From contig OZ020524.1 in assembly GCA_963971425.1 (NCBI GenBank), forward strand, positions 17,115,845 through 17,179,844: a stretch of DNA of 64,000 nucleotides, written 5' to 3'. The translations under genes were made by a program, and so were the position numbers. Source of the DNA: Bryoerythrophyllum caledonicum (lineage: Eukaryota; Streptophyta; Bryopsida; Pottiales; Pottiaceae). The notes under the pieces were generated by a model. That model was given only the letters and a program-made list of their open reading frames with translations. It did no database searches and was not told the DNA's origin. This document shows positions 56,045 to 64,000 of this stretch, piece by piece. Each line of letters starts with the position of its first letter. Within the stretch, counting starts at the first letter, position 1.

Positions 56045-56170
56045 TCAATCATGTGCAATTGTGCCTGCCATTTGTCCTCGGAAATACACCCTAGTTGCGT
56101 TCGAAGCACATGTAATGCCAATTGATGGAAATGGTCGTCGCTACAAAGACGGATTTTCATACTTTTCAAA
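56045..56170 (-). pseudogene. NB-ARC fragment, relative of the 29-kb pseudogene
   Basis: Minus strand reads HFHQLALHVLRTQLGCISEDKW, then QAQLHMIDEEI. The 29-kb locus has HFHPLALHVLGTRLGCIS, then a stop in place of Glu, then DKWQAQL. Only this piece after the GLPL-like motif is present, so it is a scrap and not a receptor gene. Confidence 0.7.
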
Positions 56171-56378
56171 CTGTACCTATTTTTCAGTATGACCTGTCTT
56201 TGAGGCACCGTGTTTCCCCTTGACTTTTCGCCATCACTAAAATATACTTATTATTCTTATTTAGTGAAGGTAAGGACACCATGGGTTTTGACCTCTTTTT
56301 GAATTTTTAGTTAGTAAAATCAACTCTACAGGGCTCTAGTTTTCCATTGTGGGTTCAAAGAGGAAAAGATTTTTAACC

Positions 56379-57539
56379 TTAACCCCTAAAGGCCCAAGTG
56401 TACCTACGGGGTACAAAAAAATTCACTTTGGCTGTAATTATCTTTAACCCCTAAGGTACCAAGTCAGTTTTACACCAAAAACACTTCAAAATTAATGGAT
56501 TCTAGTGCAATGAATAAAGAAGGTAACAAAAACTTTGATTTTTAGTTCTGACCGTAGGATCTCAATAAAGGCTTATTAAGTAATACATGTACAAAATTTC
56601 ATAAACTTTGACCGCACGGATTGAAAGGTTATAGTGTTTGAAGTCAAGCAAATGGTTCATTTTCTTCCCTGCGGTTTAGTGGATCAGCAGACTTTGACTT
56701 TAGTTGGTGTCAAAAAAATTCACTAGACAAGGTCTAAATCTATTACCATCTTGTTAAGCATGATGTTAGCTCCTTACACACCAATTTTTAGAGGTAGAGA
56801 TGCGGTGTAGCATATTCAAAACAAGTGTGCAAGGAGTGGAGGCTCGAAATTTGTTAATTCACACTTTAATTTTTGTTGAACTTAATATGTTTTCGATTGA
56901 TAATCCGAATGGTCAATAAGAAGGTTTACATTACATATTGTTGTGGAAAAAATAAAAAGTGAAAAATATGAAGATCTCTAGGTTTTATGTGGAAAAGAAG
57001 AAGTTTTTTTGGTACCTTGCCCGACAATGAGTGACAATGTGTGAAAATGTTTGACTTGGGTTGGTATGCTATTTTTCACTAAAGACAAGAACTTTTTTTT
57101 GACAACATGAAGGGAAATAATATTACTTGCGAGTACTGAAAATCTCACTTTCAATAGAGTGTCCTATCAAAAGTTTTTGGAGGTGCCCGAGGTGCCCGCC
57201 CTCCCCATTTAAAATTAAAAACCCTATAACTTTTTCATCAAATGTCCAATTTAGGAAAAAATTGTTTTCCCACTGAGCTCTTGGTAATGTCTTTCTATAA
57301 TAAAAATTTCAAAGATGAATGTTGGAAATTGACACCATGGGAACCTGACCGATTTTTCAAAAAGCCAAATTTGGACACTTGGTCCTTTAGGGGTTAATTT
57401 GTATGGTCATTAAATTTCAACCACATCATCTCATAGAAGATCCTACGGTTACATTCTCAAAAAGTTCATCTTGGCAAAGTTATTATCAACAAAGTAGAGA
57501 TTCCTCTAAAACGACTTGGGCCTTTTAGGGTCAAATTAA
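56379..57539 (+). repeat. TTAA repeat family U, copy 2, interrupted by family Y
   Basis: The outer ends are TTAACCCCTAAAGGCCCAAG and GGGCCTTTTAGGGTCAAATT followed by AA. Removing the family Y element inside leaves about 220 bp matching copy 1 at 51262-51482. Confidence 0.65.
56454..57397 (+). repeat. TTAA repeat family Y, copy 3 (nested in U)
   Basis: 944 bp from TTAACCCCTAAGGTACCA to GGTCCTTTAGGGGTTAA. It is collinear with copy 1 at 22223-23170 and noncoding. Confidence 0.8.
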
Positions 57540-57745
57540 CCATGGTTGGGAACCACATATACAGACATGTATTTCACTTTGTAGAATATAAGAAATGTAT
57601 TGAATTTTAGCAAAACTTACACCTTTGAATTGAAGATCCTTCAACTAACATCTTTCATTTGGAGGTTGTTTCACTTAATTTGAACCTTATCAATTCAAAT
57701 ACAACACTATTAGTACAATTAGAATACTATGGCCACCAGTGGGGT
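57536..57745 (+). repeat. Repeat family Z, diverged copy
   Basis: Abuts the right end of family U. It starts TTAACCATGG, contains CACCTTTGAATTGAAGATCC and GAACCTTATC, and ends near GGCCACCAGTGG. The right terminal repeat is missing. Confidence 0.6.
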
Positions 57746-58290
57746 GTTTAGATGTGTGAGGGATAAGTTTGATGGTGGATATTTAGAGATATCATTTTGT
57801 TTTCCTAGTTTGAGGAAAGTTAATATATCATGATATTTGTGGTTTGGATTAAGATAACATAAGAAATTTAATTCACAAAAAAGGAATGTATATATTTCTT
57901 ATGTTATAAGATTTATTTCATTAAGCTAAACACCTTTATTATATCTGAAGGTTTATTAATGGATAAGTACTTAACATCATGTAAAAAGTAATGGTGAGAA
58001 CTGTAGCAACTTTGTGTAGTACAAAAATATCATCTCATTTTTTAAAAATGTGACGATTTTAAAAATCAAATGCTATAATAATCTTCCAGTCTACACCAAA
58101 AAAAAAACTCTAAAATAAAAATCCCTTATAATCTTCTATGATTATTTAAGAAGGTTCTATGGTGGTAAAAAGAACAATTATACTACAAGACCCGTACCAC
58201 TTTGACTTTTTATATGCAAACATGCAGTTATCTTCTTTTCATAAATTTGGCAATCCCAAATTTCAACAAAAACTCATTATTTTTTCCATA
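57746..58290. other. AT-rich spacer
   Basis: No recognised gene or repeat. Confidence 0.4.
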
Positions 58291-58526
58291 TTAACCCTTA
58301 AACGTCAAAAGATGCCATTGGTGGTCACAATATTCTACATGTTTGGTGTTGTATTTGAACATGATAAGGTTCATACATTGATATGACCTCCAAATGAAAG
58401 ATGTTAGTTGAAGAATCTTCAATCCAAAGGTGTATGTCTTGCTAAACTCTAATCCCTTTTAAAAATATTCTACAGAGTAAAATACGTACCTATATGTACG
58501 GTTTTTGATTGACATTCAAGGGTTAA
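58291..58526 (-). repeat. TTAA repeat family Z, complete inverted copy
   Basis: 236 bp. It starts TTAACCCTTAAACGTCAAAA and ends GACATTCAAGGGTTAA. It is the reverse orientation of the PEX14-intron copy, with the interior block GATAAGGTTCATAC inverted. Confidence 0.8.
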
Positions 58527-59844
58527 TTTTTGATTGATTTATAAAAGTACATTTCCAATCTTTTTTCTAATAATAAATGAAGTAGTGTTGTATATAGTAA
58601 TGTAAAGGCACTTCTAAATGTATGAAGTTATGTAATAATTCATACAACAAGGCACAATATGAATTCAGTCTAACCCTTGTTACTAGAACACCTTGATTCA
58701 AAACCTTGTACCCAATATCACCCAAAACCTTGAAATCAATTTCTCTAGTTCAAAACTCCATTGTTAATATCCCCATCACCCTTGATAATATCACTCTCAT
58801 TTCAAAAAGTGTAGTGTAAGTGTGACAATATCAAGATGGATAGGTGAATAAGTTGTATGATGGATGACAAAGGTGAAACAAATGACAAAGATGACACAGA
58901 TGACAAATGTCACGTCGCCCTTGCCTACATAGCATCCACAGAGCCTTCAAAAAATTTAAGTTTTTTTCACAGGGTGAGTTTACTTCATTTGCTTTGTTTG
59001 AGAATGTGCCATAAGTATTGGATTTTAGTATTTGATTTTATTCATGAAATATTGCTTTGAAATGTCTTTTGAAGGGATTGGAGTTCTCAAGGTATCAACG
59101 CTTTGTTTTCTCATCAGGACTAGGTCGAGTGGGTTCTTCAATAATTATCTCATTCAAAGACCATATTTGGCTTCATTTGGTGTTCCTTGACTTTCCCAAA
59201 ACATTTTACGCTACTCTGGACTTTCATGAAGTGTGTACATTAATGGATAATTTGGATTTGCCTTCTCTGACTAATCTGAAATCCATTTCTAGGCGTCCCT
59301 TGTTGCTTGAAATTTCTTTGGGTGTTTGAAATTTCATTACTATTGGAGTCAAACAAAGTGTTCCAAATTGGTAACATTGTTACAAGGATTAGATCAGTTC
59401 AAGGTGTAACATAATACAAGGTGTGATATATATTTAAGTTTCTGCCTTCATTGTAGTTAATTTTATCATATAATTTTCTTATTTTGATTCTACCTTTACT
59501 GATGATAATATCCCATTATGCAAAAATCCTCCAAATGTGATATTATCAAATTAGTCACACCTTGTTTATATCACACTTTTTAAAAAAAAATATGTAGTGA
59601 AACCGAGGGTGTGATATTATCATGGCTACACCGTTGCCAGCTGCCAAAAGGGTAGGCCACCACTCATGATGATGAGGAGGAGAAGACCACCATCATGATT
59701 GAATGGTGTGAAATCACCAAAAAAAAAAACAACACAAGAAAACAAAGAAAACCAAGAAAAAAGGAAAAAAAAACAACAACAAACAACTCACAAAAAAACT
59801 CAGTCTTCTTCAAATTCAACTCCAATTATCATTGAATTGGCCAA

Positions 59845-59877
<33 letters not shown>

Positions 59878-60136
59878 GCTTGCCTCGCGCTCTGGCTCTC
59901 GCTCCGACCTCTCCTCACTCGCGACGCAATCTCCGCGCCGTCTCGTCGCCGATCGCCCCGCCGATTGCCGTCCCAGCTGCGCGACGCCGCGCGCCGCGAA
60001 ACCCATCTCTCGGATTCGCCTCCGGGGCGAACGTCGCGGCGGTGGAGGTCGGGGAGTGGGAGGGAAGAAGTTTGGAGAGTTGATGGGTTGGGGGTGAGTG
60101 GGGAGCGCGGGGGGAAAGGGTTGATCTCGGCGAGAG
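58527..60136 (+). promoter_or_regulatory. Spacer, then promoter and leader of fimbrin with (CT)n
   Basis: 58527-59700 is AT-rich with no credible gene. From about 59700 an A-rich then CT-rich leader begins, with a pure CT run at about 59852-59877, followed by GC-rich DNA up to the ATG at 60137. The transcription start was not fixed. Confidence 0.45.
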
Positions 60137-63100
60137 ATGGCGGACGATGGAGCTGCTGCTGCTGCTGTGGTGCGGGATGAGGCGCTCCGGAAGTCGTACA
60201 CGGAGGGAGAGCTGCGGCATTTCAAAGCTCAGGTAGCGTCAATCGCTCAAGGGAATTGAGGATGAGCGTGTTGTTCTCGTTCCAATTGGTTGAGGGCGAA
60301 GATAGGGTTAGGTCTTTCCCGCATGTTGAATTGCCCACTTCTAGATCCCGAGATCGAGTTTGAGGGAGAACAGCGGTGAATTTAGTTGATAGATGTCGAT
60401 CTGAAGGTGATTGTGTTGTGTTCGTGGAGAACAGCTGGGTTCGATTTTGGTCACCGAATGAGCTACTTCTCTTGTGTGCTGAACTGGTTTATTGAGTTCT
60501 TACGATGTGGTGGTGCAGTTCGACCTAATCAATGCTGGGAAGACGGGGCTGGTGACTGTGAGCGAGCTGGAAGCTGGAATGAAGGTGTTGAAGACGCACC
60601 AGACGGCGACCACGAAAGAGGTGGAAGAGATCGTCGTCAAGCACGATGTGAAGAAACAAGGCGGACTCGATTTTGAAGACTTCTTACGAGTACTACTCGT
60701 CACTTGGTGTTGGAGAGATCAATCCATTCGTTGTTGTAGGATAGTGTCATCAATTGTGACATGATAAGTGTGAGAAGCTGCAGTGTCTTTGTTTGTTTTC
60801 AAGGTGTGAAGAGATCATCCATTTTGTTGTTAGTGCTCTAGAATCACGTGAGTTGTGCTCCATTGCTGCTGCAGCTGCAGATGGAGCTCCGGAGAGGAGC
60901 GCGAGGCTTCAGGCAGAGTCCCGCGAAAGTGGACTCCTCGTTCTTGACAAGCACAGACACCACGTTGGTGCATTCCATCAGTGATTCTGAGAAGAAGGCA
61001 TATGTGGACCACATCAACATGTATCTAGACAAGGATCCTCTCTTTCAACGGAGCTTACCGATCGACGCGTCAACTGGCCAGTTGTTTGACATGATCAAGG
61101 ATGGCGTTCTTCTTTGGTATGTGAACAACCACAACACTACAAATCATGGTCGTGTGTTGTAACGTTGCAGTGTTTGAAAGATCTAGAAATCAACTAGAAA
61201 GGAGTTGACGATTTCTAGATCTTTCAAAAGAAGTTGTTGATGGTTGTTCCCTTGATTGTGCAGCAAGTTGATAAATGTTGCGGTTGCTGGCACAATCGAC
61301 GAGAGGGCGATTAACATGAAAGAGAAGTTGAACCCGTGGGAGCGAATAGAGAATCACACTCTCTGCCTCAATTCCGCCAAAGCCATCGGTTGCTCTGTGG
61401 TCAACATTGGCACCGAAGACTTGGCGGTTGGAAGGGTAATGAAATTATGTTGCTGTAAGAACAGTTTTTGACTTTGATCATCTTAAATTGGTTTATTATC
61501 ATCAGCAGCCATAATAATCATCTGTGGGAATGGGTGCAGCCACACTTGGTGCTTGGTCTCATCAGCCAGATTGTGAAGGTATGTCATATGGCTCTTGGTT
61601 TATAGGTTTTGTTTCCATATTTTTTTCGTTGTTATCGTGAACGACATGATCCAATAAACTACTTGGTTTGTTTCCATGGTTCTTCTATGAAATTTAAACT
61701 GATGTTACTCAACACTTGTTATCTTATAACATTGTTGGCACTAATAAAGGTTCGGTTGCTCACTAGTACTTATGATGACATCAGAGGTGGTATTGACCTC
61801 TCAGGAAAATCAATGTGCTGTTGGCAAAAGAATGATTAATTTTTTTTGTTTGCTTGCAATCACAGATACAACTACTTGCGACAGTAAATCTGAAGCAAAC
61901 TCCAGAGCTGGCGGAGTTGATGGATGAAACTGAGGTTTGCTCCTTGTACCATATTCTTTATCAAGCACTTTACGTGGTACAAGGGGCTTATGACTTGCTG
62001 TTATGCATAACATTAGGAATTTGAGGAGCTCTGGAGCATGCCAGCAGAGAAGATCTTGTTGCGGTGGATGAATTTCCACTTGAGGAAAGCAGGGCACAAA
62101 AAGACCGTGTCAAATTTCACATCTGACGTCAAGGTGAAGAGAGATGAAACCTTGAGATCTGTGACCCCCCTCGGTTTTGTGATCTACAGTTTTTTGTGAC
62201 TGCTTTTGCACTTATCAACATCGGATTGGCATTTGTGAAACATTTCAGGATGGGACGGCCTATTGTCTCCTTTTGCATCAGCTGGCTCCAGAGTCTTGTT
62301 CATTGGAGCCTCTGCAAATTGAAGATCTCTCTGAGCGAGCCAAAGCAGTACTTGCACAAGCTGAGCGCATCAACTGCCGGAAGTACATCAGTTCAAAGGA
62401 CCTGTTGGAGGGCTCAGCGAATCTCAACCTTGCTTTTGTGGCGCACCTATTCCACACAAGGTTTGTTTTCATATCAACAAACATCCTCTCCTCCTCCTAG
62501 CGTTAATAATGCACTAGTGTGACACTTTTTACTGCAGGCAAGAGTTCTGGATTGATGAGGAAGCTGGGATAGGCACTCTGATGACCTTTTAAATTTTATT
62601 TTTTTGTTGATTATCCCAGGAATGGGCTGACACAAGATGGTGAGAAGTACGAATGTGCTGAAATACTTCAAGATGATGAGCATAATGAAGCATCAAGAGA
62701 GGAGCGTATGTACAGGATGTGGATCAACAGTCAGGGCACCGACACTTTCATCAACTCTCTTTTTGAGGATGTTCGAGATGGGTATGTTCTTTTTACTCGG
62801 AAACACTCTTTTCATGTCCTGTGGATGTTTGCACTGAATCTGGCTGCAGCTCGTCATATACATCTCAAGTTATTTGTAAAAATCCAATGTCCATGCTGCA
62901 CGTGCTTGTGTCAGATCACAGAGCTATTGACCTCTTGAGGCAAAGATCCCATGAGCTTTGACCTCTTCTCCTTTTAAATCATTATAATCAGTCCCAAGTA
63001 GCTCTAAAAAGTTTACAAAATAGTTGGCTAAGATTCATGGTACAACATGACCTCTCCTTCCTTCTCAATGGTGGCTAAAACTTGAGTTTAGAGACCACCA

Positions 63101-64000
63101 AGCTCTTCCATTGACTTACTAAGGATTCTAGTTTGAGACACCACCAAACTCTTCCCTCGATCTGAGGGAAGAGTAGTGTTATAAATATAAAGAAGGGGTA
63201 TCTTATCAAAACAACTTAAAGATCTCTGAACCATGGTCACTATTCTTGTTGATTTTACCAATGGATTTCGGTATGAGCTGTTTGAATCTCAAGAATTGGA
63301 TCTGTTCTCTTCAGGTGGGTACTATTGGAGGCGTTGGACAAGGTTTCACCAGGCTCAGTTTCATGGAGGAGCACCACAAAACCTCCAGTCAAATCTCCTT
63401 TCAAGAGAATGGAGAACTGCAACCAAGTGGTCGACATTGGCAAACGGCTCAAGTTCTCACTCGTCAACATCGCAGGAAACGACATCGTCCAAGGCAACAT
63501 GAAACTCATCCTTGGTATGCAAATAGTCTGATCAGATTGGTTGGAGTAAGAGTTGATTGATTGCGCAATCTTCTTACAGGAGCTGTTCGCTTGCTGCAGC
63601 ATACCTTTGGCAGTTGATGAGATTCAGCATGCTACAGCTGCTCAAGGATCTGAGATTACACGGGAGAGAAGTATCTGATGCAGATATCATTCACTGGGCC
63701 AATCTCAAAGTTAAAAACGCTGGCAAAACTACGCGGATGGAGAGCTTCAAGGTCTGATCATCTTCTTTACTTTTAGTATCACCCAGGAAGTATATCGACA
63801 CACTTGGTAAAAGATTTCACTCTTAGATCATGTAGTGTAGGTGGCACTATCAGAATACTCCTTAAGATGATAACTTTCACATTTCTTTATGCAGGATAAA
63901 AGCTTGTCAAGTGGTCTGTTTTTCTTGGATTTGCTGGGAGCAGTAGAGCCACGAGTAGTGAACTGGAGTTTGGTTACCAGAGGATCTACAGGTATTGATT
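60137..64000 (+). CDS. FIM: Fimbrin (plastin), actin-bundling protein, 3' end outside window
   Basis: Twelve exons seen: 60137-60232, 60519-60689, 60875-61116, 61264-61435, 61540-61578, 61866-61934, 62017-62133, 62249-62460, 62620-62781, 63315-63514, 63600-63751 and 63896-63991. All join in phase, giving ~576 codons. Residues 33-89 hold two degenerate EF-hands ([17 protein letters not shown] and [11 protein letters not shown]). Calponin-homology domains follow: CH1 with [20 protein letters not shown] and [15 protein letters not shown]2 with [16 protein letters not shown] and [17 protein letters not shown]3 with [25 protein letters not shown] and [17 protein letters not shown]4 is outside the window. 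Fimbrins cross-link actin filaments in the cytoplasm. The exon 2/3 join skips the AYLD-like residues usual there, so that border is less sure. Introns 3 and 9 carry a short hairpin and a family V repeat. Confidence 0.93.
61173..61228. repeat. Short hairpin in fimbrin intron 3
   Basis: TTTGAAAGATCTAGAAATC pairs with GATTTCTAGATCTTTCAAA across a loop of about 18 nt. It may be a foldback element remnant. Confidence 0.8.
63030..63165 (-). repeat. Repeat family V in fimbrin intron 9 (inverted)
   Basis: ATGGTACAACATGACCTCTC, then TTCTCAATGGTGGCTAAAAC and GAGACCACCAAGCTCTTCC are the inverse of the blocks in the PEX14 introns. Confidence 0.65.

Noticed and set aside
62538..62590. Possible extra fimbrin exon after CTGCAG
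   Set aside because: Exon 8 to exon 9 already join in phase with conserved residues; including it would break the frame and has no counterpart in fimbrins.

Overview
The window is nuclear DNA of a land plant. It holds intron-rich genes with GT-AG borders, a TIR-NB-ARC immune receptor, plant-type mitochondrial, chloroplast and peroxisomal proteins, and an elongator tRNA-Met(CAT) with the intron usual in plants. GC-rich coding islands lie in AT-rich, transposon-filled spacers. The receptor style, kinases with helical N-termini and an intronless subtilase hint at a non-seed plant (bryophyte or lycophyte), but this is inference and the species cannot be named from sequence alone.

Layout. 0-1.1 kb: start of a TIR-NB-ARC gene (minus strand) running off the left edge. 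2.25-5.03 kb: a complete Tc1/mariner transposon with an open DD34E transposase and ~578-bp inverted repeats. 5.7-7.1 kb: TTAA-ended repeats. 7.35-8.66 kb: mitoribosomal protein mS34. 9.7-14.55 kb: a four-exon gene encoding kinase-kinase-pseudokinase in one ~1433-aa chain, the most unusual gene here. 15.5-17.8 kb: an intronless subtilase. 19-23.8 kb: MITEs. 24.1-25.9 kb: rhomboid protease with a RanBP2-type zinc finger. 27.4-38.1 kb: a gene graveyard with an unidentified decaying gene, an NB-ARC pseudogene split by a CACTA element (itself carrying a 5'-truncated LINE), by a TTAA element and by a TA-flanked MITE, then WRKY and SMXL fragments in the same orientation. 41.5-42.9 kb: NUP50. 43.5-45.75 kb: thylakoid-lumen cyclophilin CYP38. 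46.1 kb: tRNA-Met. 46.5-52 kb: repeats. 52.7-55.1 kb: PEX14. 56-58.5 kb: a second NB-ARC scrap and nested TTAA elements. 60.1 kb to the right edge: fimbrin, incomplete.

The housekeeping genes are unrelated single-copy organelle, nuclear-pore and cytoskeleton genes. The receptor, its broken relative and the tandem-kinase gene suggest an immunity-rich neighbourhood. Repeats ending in TTAA-CCC (piggyBac-like ends) recur in at least four families and account for much of the spacer DNA. Exon borders below were set by eye from splice sites and reading-frame phase; no search was run.
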